A stretch of DNA of 64,000 bases from Bipolaris cookei (lineage: Eukaryota > Ascomycota > Dothideomycetes > Pleosporales > Pleosporaceae), in contig NRSV01000007.1 of the NCBI GenBank assembly GCA_002286855.1, positions 507,277-571,276 on the forward strand, written 5' to 3'. Positions 20,947-33,036 of this stretch are shown one piece after another (position 1 is the stretch's first letter; every line of letters starts with the position of its first letter). A program made the position numbers and the translations under genes. A model generated the notes under the pieces. The model had not been told where the DNA came from. It searched no databases and worked only from the letters and a program-made list of their open reading frames with translations.

Positions 20947-23900
20947 CTACTGGCGATCCCTCAAGTGACGAGGTACATACTTACCAGTGGATGCGGCTGG
21001 AGCCTGGGCAGCAGGCCTCGACTCACGCTCACCCTCGCCCTCACGAGCTGGCGCATCGCGGCGAGCACCAGGGGGAACGTAGCCACCAGTCGTGGCAGGA
21101 GAGGCCTTCCTGTCTCCCCATCGGTCTCCACCGCGAGAAGCTTCAAACCGGCCGCTGCCACCACCATTGCCACTACCACTACCGCTTGCCTCACGCTCGC
21201 GCCATCCGCCACCTGGAGCACCACCTTGACGCAGCGCTGGTGGGACATATCCACCCCTCTTGGGCGCTTCCGCCTCGGGGCCTGGAGAAGCTGCTGCAGG
21301 TGCGGGGGATGTGCTGGCGGCAGGAGGTACTTGACCAGCGGCCTTCATGGCCTCACGCTCACGCCAGCTGGGCTTGCCGCCAGGAAGTTGAATCTTTGGT
21401 GGACCACTGGAAGAAGGAGCATCAGCAGCCGGCTCACGAGAAAAGGTCCGGCCAGAACCAGCGCCAGCGGCAGCTCTTCGCTTTGCCATGGCCTCTTCCT
21501 CACGCTGTGCCTGAAGGCGAGCCTTCTCAGCAAGAGCACTGCAATATGTTAGTCTGTAACTGTGAAAAGAACATAGTAATACTGACTTTCGCTCTTCATC
21601 TCTCTTGGCCTTCTCTTCGGCCAACCGTGCGCGCCTCTCCTCATCAGCCTTGGCCTTGGCTTCAGCTTCAGCCCTCTCGCGCTCCTCTTCTTCGCGCTGG
21701 CGGCGTTCAGCCTCTTCGCGCTCCCTCTTCTCCCTAGCAATGCGTTCCTTGACCTCCTTGACACGCGCGGCCTTCTTGCTTTCGAGCTCCTTCTGTGCAA
21801 TCTTCTGGCGCTTTTCAAACTCGGCCTTGCGCTGCTGCTTGACAGTGGCAACGAATTGCTGGTAAGGGGTTACCAATCTTGACAGACGGTGCTTGAGCGC
21901 AACGTCTTCCTTGTGCTTTTCTTCGGCCTCCTTGAGCTCTTCGGCCTTTGCTTTCTCGTAAGCTGCGAGATCCGCTTCTTGTTGCTTTTCATAATCAGTC
22001 TTGAGGTGCTTGACCTCTTCCTTACGGTAGGCGCGCTCCAAGTGATCGATACGCTTGCCAGCAATGCGGAGCTGTTCGCCAAGCTGGTTCTTCTCCCTCT
22101 CGAGAGCCTGCAGCTTAAGGATACGGATCCTCTGGGAATCAAGATCATCAAGATCTTCTGGAAGCTCAATGTCAACCTTTGTGGTAGCCTTGAGTTCCTT
22201 GATCTGCTTCTCCATTTCCTCACGTTGAATGCGCTTTTGCTCAGCCTTGATGCGCTGCTCAGCACGCTGCTTCTGCTCCTCGGCAAGGCGGCGAGCTTCC
22301 TCATCCTTGAGCTGTTGCTGGCGAATGAGCCTCTTTGTTTGCTCTTCGTTCTCCTTGGCTTGCTGGGCCTTGAGTGCAGCTTCCTTCTTTTGCGAGATGA
22401 TGTCACGACGGCTGAGAATCTCCTGGTGTTCCTTCTCAGCGCCTTCCTTTGCGCGTGCAAGCGCAGCCTCTTTTGCGCGCTGGCGGTCTCCATTGAACGA
22501 AGGGTCGACATATTGACAGGTCACGAAGAGGGACTTGGCAAGACGGGTAAGCTGAGAGCGCACAATCTCAGCAGGGGTGCTCTGCAGACGCTGCACGGAG
22601 CGAGATTCCGTCTCGGCTGATCCCGCACCAGAACCAGGGTGCATGGCCTTTGCTGACGAGAAGACGTCGGAATCAAAAGTGAGGACCCCCGTAGCGTGGT
22701 CAGTGCGGATGGCGAGATCGCCCTTCTTGCAGCCGTTCATGATGAACTTTTCAATGGTACCAGCACTGACATGGAAGGGCTCAGGGAACTGGGCGAGGCC
22801 AAGCACAAACTTGATCTCGACAGAGTCGTATACTTGAGACAACTGCTGGAAGAGACGGGTGAGGATGACCTGCTGGAGCGGGCCAACATACTTTTGCATG
22901 CCCTCGTCAGCACCGATCTGAGACAGGATCGGCGAGATCTTCTTGCAAATGGAGAGAGGGTGGAAGTCGACCTCGAGGATGTTGTAGAGATCGCGAATCT
23001 CGGGACGCACGCGCTTGAGCAGACCCTTGCTGAGAGCATCCTTGAACAAGATGGCACGAGTAGGAGCCTGTGACATGCCGAGCAAGTTGGTAAGACGCGA
23101 GTTCTTGTTCTTCCTAGCCTCATCTACGTCGACAAGAGCGCCGCGGGAGCGTGAGGTGCTGATGACGGGAATAGCAAGGGCTGACAGCAGGACGAAGGAG
23201 GCAGCCTTGGTCATGTCGGCTTCTGTGACGGCCGGATTGTCCTTCTTGGGGCTCTGTCCAGAGGCAACGGCGGCTGCGGACTGACGGAGGAGGTTGTAGT
23301 AGCGGCTGTATGCAGCGGCGTGGAAGAGGTAGTTCTCGCTGACCAGGAAGATGCGGGTCAGCTTCTCAAAGTAGTTGGCCATCATGATGTTCTTGGCTGG
23401 TCGCTTGCTCAAGCTGAGGAGCGTGTGGATGTCCTCGACGCTGCGGAAAGCCTCTTGCCAGAGCTCAAGCTCGACAGCCACATTGAGTTGCTGGAAGCGG
23501 GTGTCGAGGTGGCGCTGCAGAGTGTCGGGGTCGGACAGGTTGATAGCGTGCATCTGCGAGGAGAACTTTGCGGCATTCTGGAGATGGTTGCGGAGCAGCT
23601 CACAGAGACGGCGGAACTCGGTCTTGCGGGCATACTTGGAGCAGAACTGGAAGGCCTGGTGGGCGGTTGACTGGTACATGAGCTCCAGACGGGCATTGTT
23701 CTTGAAGATATCGAGAACAGTGCGGTATGTCTCCCACAGGAACTTGAGCCATGGCGTGACAATGGCACGGTCGGTGCGGTCGCGCGACTGCTCGCCGGAG
23801 ACTGTGGAGAGGAGAATGGACTCTGGCGTTTCGGTGGCCTCGAGGTCGTCGACGTTCTTGTCGTCAGAAGGCTCGAGCGAGGACTGAACCTCGTCGGCCT

Positions 23901-24278
23901 TTGCCTGGGCCTCTGTGACTTTTTGCTCGGCAAGCTCAATGAAGCGCTTGAAAACGGTCTCGATTGTGCCAACGTTTGTGTTCTGGGCCGTGTTCTTGTA
24001 CTGGTACAGGCCGTCCTTGGCGAGTTTGCCCTTGCGCAGATCGACGCAGAGCTCGACGAAGAGGATCATGACGGGCTCGAGCGAAGTGATGGGGCTGTTG
24101 CGGGTGCGCTTCGAGGTGACATGTTCGTGGAGCAGCTGGAGGGCGGCCTGGTGCTGGTCGACGCCGATGAGTTCCTGGGCTCGTTTACTGCGTGGTATTA
24201 GCTAGGGCAGCCTCTGCAGCGAGTCTGAGGCGGGGCGCACAGAGTGTTCTCCGGCTTGGAGTGGGGTGGAGGCGCCAT
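20947..24278 (-). CDS. TIF32: Eukaryotic translation initiation factor 3 subunit A (TIF32/RPG1)
   Basis: This is the largest scaffold subunit of eIF3, which binds the 40S ribosome and organises initiation. Three exons (24241-24278, 21587-24187, 20947-21538) give 1076 aa. The N-terminus is MAPPPHSKPENTLKRAQELI. A TPR-like helical region and a PCI domain (about residues 330-510) lead into a long charged coiled coil (about 560-880) full of Glu/Lys/Arg, including ILSRRDIISQKKEAALKAQQ. The C-terminal tail is Gly/Ser/Pro-rich with WRERE repeats and three copies of G-x-YVP (GGYVPPALR, GGYVPPGAR, GKYVPRHLR). Intron 1 has a weaker GTGCGC donor. Intron 2 is 48 nt, a multiple of three without stops, so it reads through in frame. 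The start lies about 1 kb from the divergent G-gamma gene. Confidence 0.97.
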
Positions 24279-25269
24279 GCTGGGCAGGTCGATGTCACAG
24301 ATCCCACGGCAACGGGCTGTATGGGCTTTGCAGCAAGCAGGCGACGCAGCCGGGAGCGTTGGAGGTTGGGATGGCGGTGCGGGTCTCACAGGCTGCGATG
24401 CAAAGTCACCGCTTGCAAAATGGTTGTGGTAGGCTGAGGTAAGCGAGCAGCCGCCAGTGATGTGCCGGCACCTCAGCAGGGCCGTCGTCCCCGCACATGC
24501 AAGGCGACGCCGCTCAGCGAACGGCTCCGGGCGGCCCTGGCGCACCTAGGGACTCTCTCACACACACAGACACGGGGGGTGAGCCCCTTGACGCAGCCGG
24601 CGGACGAGCCACGCGCAGTGTATTGCATGGGATAGGCGCAATGCAGCGGATGTTGTTGTTGTTTGTTGTTTGGTGGGAGTACATAATACATGCTAGTCCA
24701 AATTACCTGTAGTAGCAGGACGGCTACTAATTAGTGGCGGTGCAGGCAGGCGGGCAAGCGAGGCGTCTGAATCGGCGAGGCGGGACAATGCACCAGGCCA
24801 AGGGCGGGCAGGGCAGGCAGGCTCTAGCCCCGTACTCAGACCTAATATGGCGCTATGCCGCAACCGACAGCACCCGACGAACAGGCCCATCAAGGGGATG
24901 GCCAGCCCATCTTCCAACCACCTCTCCTGGCATCCCGTGCTTCACCTGTCGCCCATCTCTGCACCTTCTTCGTCAACCCTCTCGACCGCAGTCGCCGTTG
25001 CAGTCGCCGTCGCAGCATCTACAGCATCCCTCTCGCGCTGATATCTGGCGGCAGGCTCATACCCGGCTGGCCGTCCTCGCTCCTTACTCCCTCCTTTTGT
25101 TGCTGTCTCCTGTCTACGCCGTATACGACGCCGCACCATCACCCATCGCCATAATACCCAGCCGCCGCCACCACCACCACCACCACCACTGCCACCACCA
25201 TCACCACAACAACAACAACGACATCCATCCACCTTTTCCTTTACAGCTTAATATCTACGTACGCGCGCC
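24279..25269. promoter_or_regulatory. Bidirectional upstream region of eIF3a and the G-gamma gene
   Basis: These roughly 990 bp separate two divergent start codons. The right part is C/T-rich and contains a CCACCA/CAACAA simple repeat at about 25160-25222, shortly before the G-gamma ATG. It probably lies in the G-gamma 5' leader. Confidence 0.45.
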
Positions 25270-25718
25270 ATGCCCGCCATGCCAACCATGATGGTCGCCG
25301 CACCCTACGAGTTACGGACGGGCGGCGACGGCAAGACCAAGAAGCAGAGCATGGCCGAGCTCAAGCTGCGACGTCTCACGGAGCTCAACCAGCGCCTGCG
25401 AGAAGACCTGGAACGACGCAGGATACCCGTGTCCGAGGCTGCACTAGAGTAGGTCCACCGGCCGACAAACCGTCGCGACATATTCAATAAGCACACATGG
25501 CAGCAGCTAACAAAGGCGTCGCAGTCTGATTGCCTTCACGGACAAGGAGCCCAAGGACTGGATGGTGCCATCACGATGGGGAACGGTAAGTGGACGCGTG
25601 CTCTGCGCTTCGTGTTGCACTTTTTTGTCGCAGCCATACTGATGTGTGTGTCCAGATCGACAAGCGTGACGATCCCTACGCGCCACAACAGAGCAACGGC
25701 TGCTGTGCCGTAATGTAA
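25270..25718 (+). CDS. Heterotrimeric G-protein gamma subunit
   Basis: This is the partner of G-beta in the membrane-bound heterotrimer that carries pheromone and nutrient signals, which makes it functionally linked to the MAT gene of this window. Three exons (25270-25448, 25525-25585, 25656-25718) give 100 aa. The gamma helix reads KKQSMAELKLRRLTELNQRL. It is followed by FTDKEPKDWMVPSRWGT and DPYAPQQSNGCCAVM. The final CAVM is a CAAX farnesylation box with an adjacent cysteine for palmitoylation. Length and sequence match Neurospora GNG-1. Several clustered Met codons at the N-terminus leave the exact start slightly uncertain. Confidence 0.95.
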
Positions 25719-27272
25719 ACAACGATCGAGATGCAGATGGTCATGTCCATTAACGGCGTTTCTGCGGGGTCGGTTTCTACGGCACAGTGTTTTGTTTTCC
25801 CATGTTCCGGAAAAAGGTCGATAATACCCCCAAAAGACGCAACGTGTTTGCGCAGTTAGTCGTGGGAAGTGGGACAGTCGGACGGGTCTCTCATGTTCAT
25901 TTCATCCCAATGTGTACATTAAACTCTGATGCGGAGCGAGCCGCTGGCTGCCAGCTGGAGCGTGCAGCGCAGCGGACAGTCTCTTCCGTTTTCTTTTTTT
26001 TCAGTCGGCCATGCCGGCGTGCTTAGGGGGTTATTTTTTTATTTTTCTTCAATCACGAGATGAAAGCGCTCGCGTAATTACCCTTGGCCAGGTGTTTCGT
26101 ATAGTTTGTCACGAAATGCAATTGCAATTGCCCAATTGTTTGTCCACAGAACCGCATTGTTGCCAGTGTGTCGCGCCAGAGAGGCCCAAAGTGGCAGGTC
26201 CAATGGGCTGTCATAGCCGAGGAGATTAACAAGGCGCGCCTGCCTCGACTAGTAGCTGCTTGCTCAATCTCAGCATCAGCGCTGCAGAGAGCGCTGGGTA
26301 CGGCGCGCCCCGGTCCCAAGATGCAAAAGACAAGGAATTTTACATGGTTGGATACGCGGGAAAAAGAGTACACGTGCACGCTTCAGCACCAGCTATGCCG
26401 TGACGATCCCGATGCGTACACAGTCGCAGTAGACACCCGTGATTTTCTGGGGGAGCTGCCAGGCGATGGGAGGAAGGAGAAGAGGCGCACAGTGCGTCCA
26501 TACAGTGGCCGTGGAGGAGAATGACAGCGGGAGGGCTGCCTATTGGTCGAGTAATGCCGCACGCTGCAGTAAGCAGCGCACTGTAAATGGCCCAAGAGCG
26601 GTGCAAGAAGCAGTCTTGTCCATGCGTGTTGCCCTTTGGGATCTGGAATATTGTTAACATGGCCGTCTTGCATCTCCAATTACCGGTGCATGATCTGGCA
26701 GCTGCATCCTCGGCGGCCAGAGCGAGTCATTTGTGGTAGCCATCTGCACACCCTCTCCCTCACCCTCACCACCTGTGTGTGTACATTTACTCCTACCATT
26801 GCCCGGGCCCGACGTCAGGTGTGCCGTGTCTTTGCTGCCGCGCCCTCGCCGGCGGCATATGGCGACGACTATAGGCTGAGGCCGCCGACCCAGGTTCTGG
26901 CTGCCAGCCTGCAGCTGGTCATGACCCGCGCCCAAGTCAACATGCGCGGGCGGCATATGCCCCCCATTCTTATCAAATTCCCGTGGGGGTTTCGCCCACC
27001 CGGCCTCTTCTCGTGCAGCCTTTCCAGCTTTGACAGGTAGGCCGATTTTCTGTCACTGTTCCTGAACTTGCTCCTGTTCCTGACCTGGACCTGTACTATC
27101 TGCGCTTGCGCCTGCGCCTGCGAAAGAAAGAGGACGCCTCTCCGTCCTAGCCACTGGCGCCCACACATGTGAACAAGACGCAATCATCCCGGTCCCAATT
27201 CCGCCCCAACCCCACCCACCTGTCTTCGCGACCGCCAAATTTCTCCCTTGTCTCTGCTTCCACGGCGACAAC
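25719..27272. promoter_or_regulatory. Long upstream region of the bHLH gene
   Basis: About 1.55 kb with no recognisable protein. Its length is typical of a regulated transcription-factor promoter with a long leader. The short frames inside (for example 26168-26524) have no supporting motif. Confidence 0.35.
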
Positions 27273-29389
27273 ATGAACAATTCGGCTGCGCAGTCCTGGA
27301 ATGCTGCAGACCACTTCGCCATGGACACGTCCGCAGACAACTTTGCCGGTGCAGAGTTCATCGACTTTGACAATCTCGACCTCGACTTCAACATGGACGG
27401 GTACAACAGTCAGGGACCCGCCTCGACTGGGAGCCAACTCGCCGATCTGGCCGATTCACTCAACGTCCACCACCTGCAAAACCAGTTTCCCCCACAGCTC
27501 GCCCCGGATTATCACAATGGCGCAAACGGCGCCCAGAAAACCCACAATATCCCCCCTCATGGCCTCTCGCAGCCTGCAAATAACTTCTTCGACTATGGCG
27601 TCCCCCAGCACTCAGCCTCAACCTCAGCCTATACCCAGTCCCAAGACCAACTATACCGCCCACATCAGGGTGTGCCGCCCACACCAAACAGCACAGAAAT
27701 TCATGGAGACCCCAACCGCTATCTCCAGCAAGTCGAGTCGCAGCAAGCCCTCTTCGACCAGAGGTACCACATGTGCAAAGATGATGCCGTATGTTTGGAA
27801 TTGGAAAATCCACCTTGAGCCTTTGTCACTGACTCTATACAGACATTTACTCCTCTTGTATCGCCCGCAGTCACGCCCCATGACACGCGCTTCCAGGTTC
27901 CAGACTTTACCATGGCTGGCTCATACTTTAGCCCTCTCACCTCGCCTGCATTGACTGCTCAGAGCCAGCAACATGCACATCAACTACCGCAGAACACGGC
28001 TTCCGAGAGATCCACAGGGCACTCGCCCATTGATCTCGATATGGACATGTTGGGTGAGCCTGCAATGGTATCACAGGACCACGGAAGAAGAAACTCGAGG
28101 ACCATAAACAGAAGAGGTGTACAGCGTGCCAATGGCAACACCCGCATACGGCAGTCTCCCATTGTAAAACCCAACAGGCGGAAAACCAACGTTTCCTCGC
28201 TGGTTCCACCAAAAGATGTCACTGACTTCACGCAAGAGGCACGTTCTCAACATCCCCTTTCGGCTGGTCTAGATGCGCCTCGCACCCGCGAAAGCTCAGA
28301 GACTGACTCCATCTCTCCTGAGCCTATGCTCTCAGAAATGCGACCACCGCCCAAGCCTGGCTCTTCAACAGCTTCGCCTGCCGTCATGGCCCAACGCAGC
28401 AGCCAGAGCAGTACTCCGGCCACCCCGGCCTCGCTCATGCGCATACAGCCATCGCCTGATTTTAACGGTTCTGAGCAAGCACCACCAATACTAGAGGACC
28501 TTACCCTGCCGGAAGCGTCTCTTGATAGGCCGAGCCTATCAAGGTCAGACACAGCGATTCGGGACGACAACAGCGGTACGCCTCGCTTGTCTGCACGAAA
28601 GACACCCAAGCTGAACCCACTGAGCACGCCTCGCGCAGCCATGTCAGGCCGGCCCAGTCCTATGCTTGACGCCATGTCCACACCCACAAGTCCAGCTTTC
28701 TCAATGACAAGTAGTAGGAGAGACGCAAAGCTAGCACGCAACCCCAAGAAGAGGAACAGCGTCAGCTCCCATCTCGTCAGCCCTGCCTTGATGCCCAAGA
28801 TTTCGCCCAGCATAAAACCTTTGCTACCAGACGGTGGCAGTGGTAAGTGAATTGCTAGCATTGATAGTAGACTTTAACTTGACATTGCCCAGGCACTACT
28901 GACAATACTCATGCTCTCCTGCTTGCATCCAAGTCAAACTATCAGAACATTCTCGATGGCACAACGGTTCCCGGTGTAGTCTACCCCACGTCCCTATCAA
29001 CGAACCTCACTTCAAAACGTACTTCGCACAAGATCGCAGAGCAAGGCCGCAGAAACCGTATCAACACAGCTCTGCAAGAAATGCAAGCTCTTCTTCCCTC
29101 GCCACGATTCGGTAACGTTTCCGATGCCAAGAGCCCAGAGACAAACGCACAAAACTCCAACAACTCAAAGGCAGCAAAGGTTGAAAGTGCAATCGAGTAC
29201 ATCAAGCAGCTTAAGCAGGAGGTGTCGGAGCGGGATGAGCTGATTAGCAAAAAGGATAGTGAGATGGATGCGCTGAAGAAAGAGTTGGCTGCACTAAAGA
29301 GATCTCAATCAGAAGGCTCAGTACCGGAAACAGCAACGCAGCCAAAGACCGAAGCTTCTTCCAGTCCAAATCCTGAGGATGAACGATGA
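27273..29389 (+). CDS. bHLH transcription factor, PalcA/NUC-1 (Pho4-like) type
   Basis: A nuclear regulator whose bHLH resembles the fungal phosphate-starvation factors (Neurospora NUC-1, Aspergillus PalcA, yeast Pho4). Three exons (27273-27788, 27843-28842, 28893-29389) give 670 aa. Residues 1-500 are low in predicted order and rich in Ser/Pro/Gln/Asn, with acidic patches near the N-terminus (FIDFDNLDLDFNMDG) that could activate transcription. The basic region is TSHKIAEQGRRNRINTALQE, with the H-x3-E-x2-RR pattern that reads E-box/CACGTG DNA. The loop is unusually long and Asn/Ser-rich. Helix 2 is KAAKVESAIEYIKQLKQE, followed by a short leucine-zipper-like coil. Assignment to phosphate control is by similarity only. 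Confidence 0.88.
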
Positions 29390-30117
29390 TGAGATGTGAA
29401 ATGATTTTAGGCTCGACTCTTACACCTGGTAATTACTTTATTTGGAAACACTCATGGCACAAGTCCGGTTTGGAATTCGTCCCGCCAGGACGTGACCGCC
29501 ACTTAGTTCTGCTTTTTAGCAACAAGTGAGCATGTACGCAATACCGGTCCGTCTTACAGGTCAAACTTTTTCGGGCCGGAGCCACCGTTACATACTGGCA
29601 CAAGCTATACACGTGCAGTAGCCCATCAAAGGAACTGAAACTGGAACTATCCTGGTAAACAATGTCAGGATATACGATAGTGCACATATACCCAGCAACA
29701 CGCATATTTGCTCGACTTCTCTCCATATATTAATAGATGCAGCAAAAGATGATAATGTTTACCCACGGCCTTTGTTTGATGAAAAGATTTGAGAGGGAGA
29801 GAAAGATTGGGCTGGTATCAAATCAGCCTCACCTCATTTTTACCCGCTACATAAAGACATGTATCCTGTACACGAAGAGCATGGCGCCCTACGCTATTCT
29901 TTTTTTTCCTTGCCGAGCATCGAAAGTCGGTGAGTAGTTGTACGCTCAACCCTTGTTATCAATTGCACACAATTTACTTGACACCATTGCTTATAATTTA
30001 TCCATCAGTGCTACATTTTCGTTATTATTGTCTTCTGAATCGACACCCAACCAAATTCTAGTGAATATTAGTATTGCTCAACTCATGGGTTTTTTGTTAA
30101 CAAAAAAAAAACAGATA
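29390..30117. other. Intergenic region
   Basis: This is the 3' flank of the bHLH gene up to the left terminus of a DNA transposon. It is AT-rich near the transposon and no gene is recognised. Confidence 0.4.
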
Positions 30118-31953
30118 ACGTCTAGGATGGGCGAACCGCTCACAGTGCCAAGATGCCACCAATTTCATAACTGTTATATGACTGTTACAACTCAACCACA
30201 ATAATAAATAGAAATTATAATAAACTATCCTACTTGCAAAAAAATTCTACATTTTACTTACAGGTGCGCAATTTATATACTATCTCACCACAGCGTCCAC
30301 AGCGCCTTTGCGATGGTTCACCTGCCTCAACACGCGCTCTCTTCTTTACCTTCTTCCCATCACTACGCGCCCCAAACTCTCTTAGAGTTACCAACCTCTG
30401 TCCCTCTTCAATTATTAGAGTCTCTCCCTTCTGTACTCGCTTTCTTTTATGTGATATTCGTTGTGTAGCGGCTTGATTAGCTGCCTCAAGCTCAGCATTG
30501 CGTTTCTTTTTTTTTGGTGCCAACACCAACTTATGCGCAATAATTGCAGCGCCTTTAGCTAGCTTTTCAAAGGCAACCACCATACTTTGATGGTGAGCTA
30601 TCTATATGTCTTTGAATCCTCTACTTCACCAGCATCAATTGCAACCCTAGTTCTAGGGTGTTGCTTGGGGTTTGCGATAGCCAGGGCAGATCTTCTATAG
30701 TAGCACGTAGGGTTGGTGTACGCAGCTTGATATCAAACTTCGATATCATCACCCCTGGGTCGTGTGAAACTAAGCCAGCGCCTCGGAACCCTCCTAAGAC
30801 ATTTTCCTTTGTAATAATCTTGTGATAGGCCTGCTGAAAAGCTGGCAGGAACTCAATCTTCGTCATATGGTTAATCCCGTTGCGTATCATCTCCTCAGCT
30901 TAGCGCCCATATGCCCTCTTCAAAGGCGAGAAACAGCCCACATCAAGTGGCTGCAGTAGATGGAAGGAATACGGAGGCATACAAAGAATGATAATCTTTG
31001 CCTCCTTGCAGTATTGCTGGAACTCGAGCGAATTGTGGCTCTCATGACCGTCAAGAATAAGCAGACAATAGCCTCCAATACTACGCTCTTTCGTATACCT
31101 GTCAAAGCGCTCCAGCCACTTTATACCAAACTCATTTGTCGTCCAGCTATGCTCAAAAAAACCCCCAATAACCCAATCCTTAGGCAGATTTTCTTCCTTG
31201 TCCCAGACAGAGAGGTGATGCTTGCCTTGAAAAATGATAAAGGGTGGAATCGCCCAGCCAGCGGCGCTGACACACAAACTACGCTGGTAACCCACTCCCG
31301 ATTGCCCTGCTGCAAGGATTTCGGCCTTGATGGACGCTCAGAGGCTGTGACTACTGCTAACATGTTATGCATGCCCATCATGAAGCCCGTCTGATCAAAA
31401 TTGTATATATCATCGTCCTGGATCCCATACTTGGCTTTAGTATTCTGTACAAGACGGAACCAGCGCTACACAAGCTCAGGATCTTCAAAAAAGGCTCTCT
31501 TGTAGTCGTAATTTCGATTGAACTTTATTTGAAGCTTTGGACGACGCTTTACAAAGGATTTAGCCCAGTTTTTGGTCAACAGGCTCACAGTTGCGAGCAG
31601 CCAGCAAAAGAATCAGCAAGATCTTTGACAGTAGAGAGGCGTACTGGAAATCCTCGTCATTCAAGGCCCCGAATATAGTCACAAAGCGTCTCCTCTTTTG
31701 TCACAAGGAGTCTCATTGAGTTGGGCTAGATATCTTGTCGAGAAGAGATTCCAGCAAGTCGATCACTAATAGTTCTTTGGGAAACGTTATACAGTGCTGC
31801 ATCTTTTTACACAGCTAATATCGCAAGTTATATTTGGGATTCTTTTAAAGTGTTTTGCACGTTGCGGTGTTGTGGCATCGCATGTAATAATGGGTAGTAT
31901 GGTCGAAGTTAGTGGGGTCTTGGCACTATGAGCGGTTCGCCCATCCCATACAT
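30118..31953 (-). mobile_element. Fot1/pogo-type DNA transposon, full length but decayed (element A)
   Basis: The element is 1836 bp, flanked by TA on both sides, the target of Tc1/mariner-superfamily elements. Its terminal inverted repeats share GGATGGGCGAACCGCTCA then AGTGCCAAGA with only a few mismatches. The transposase lies on the minus strand and is broken into at least four frames. The pieces still show TGFMMGMHNML, QQGNREWVTS, CLLILDGHESHNS and LLQPLDVGCFSPLKRAYGR, which are the DDE_1 catalytic blocks. A basic zinc-knuckle-like end lies near 30254-30300. Frameshifts and stops throughout mean it cannot encode an active transposase. Confidence 0.92.
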
Positions 31954-33036
31954 TAACAAATTTGGATAAAAAAAAGACAACACAACATCCAGGCAAGGTA
32001 AGAGGGCTATGACAACAATATTTATTAATAATCGGACTCGCACCAATACACAAAATAATAACAACAATAATGATAATAACAATAATAGCGCCGTGACATG
32101 AAATCAACACAACAACATACAACCAATTAATCAGTCAAAACAACAACCAACCACACAATTAATAAATGAATCAAACACAACATCACTCACTCACCCACTC
32201 ATTCACTCACTTTGCACATGGTTCAAAACAAGCTTATCAAGGAAAACATACATTTCTAAAGCAACGCAAACTAATAACAAAAACACACCACCTTCCACAC
32301 ATCCACCCATCCCCTTTCCCGTTTCCGAGCACAATGGTAGCAAGCTAGTGGTCTCTCCCTTCTCCTTTCACCGCCGGAAGCTGTCTTCTCAATGAAGTAC
32401 AGCCACTCCACACCCCTAGCCGCCCCACCCATTGCGTCCCTTCGAGTCTACCAGCCAAGCTTCACCCCATACATTCTTCTTGTGATACAATTTAACTTCG
32501 TCCCCTTATTCAAGCTTTACCTCCCCACAAGCTGGCAGCCAAATCCGAAGGGGGGAAACTCAAGGAAAATTTGCTAGAAAAAAAACCATTTAAAGGACAA
32601 GGGGGCAGGGGATAATTAATGGAAGGCGAAATCAAACAAAACATGCGCAATCAGTCGGAGAGCTGCCCAGTGACGCAAGCTTCGCAAGACATTCCGCATA
32701 AACCATTGGCTCCAATTGGCCAAGGATCGTTGAAACATGTCGTCTGCGAGCTGAAGTACTGTGCCAATTTGAGATAACGTATGGGTCGAGCTTCCAGAGA
32801 TACGAGATAGTCGAACAGGGCACCGTGACCATAGTAGGTGTGAGACATCGAGTGCCTCCCTAGGTCTGTACCAGATGCCTGCCGACTAAATCCCATGGAC
32901 TGATCAATAAGCGACGCCGTCCAAAATGTTGCGAGGACGGCGGTGCCGCATTTCCCATTCGTTGTGCGTGCGAAGCCAAATTCAAATAGGCGGACCCGCA
33001 AGAGTTGAGATGACGAATCGAAAGCCGCATCAAGAA
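31954..33036. other. Intergenic region with simple repeats
   Basis: This runs from the right terminus of the transposon to the CK1 stop codon. It holds an AAT/AAC microsatellite at about 32046-32092 and a CACT/CATT run at about 32184-32212. An open frame at 32651-33001 (minus) lacks any recognisable motif and may be CK1 3' UTR. Confidence 0.4.

Noticed and set aside
21889..22620. 243-codon open frame antisense to eIF3a
   Set aside because: It mirrors the Glu/Lys-rich coiled coil of eIF3a, producing a Leu-rich shadow frame. No splice context or family motif supports it.
28893..29389. SREBP-type bHLH-zip factor
   Set aside because: The basic region has the H-x3-E-x2-RR pattern without the tyrosine typical of SREBP; the sequence is closer to NUC-1/PalcA.
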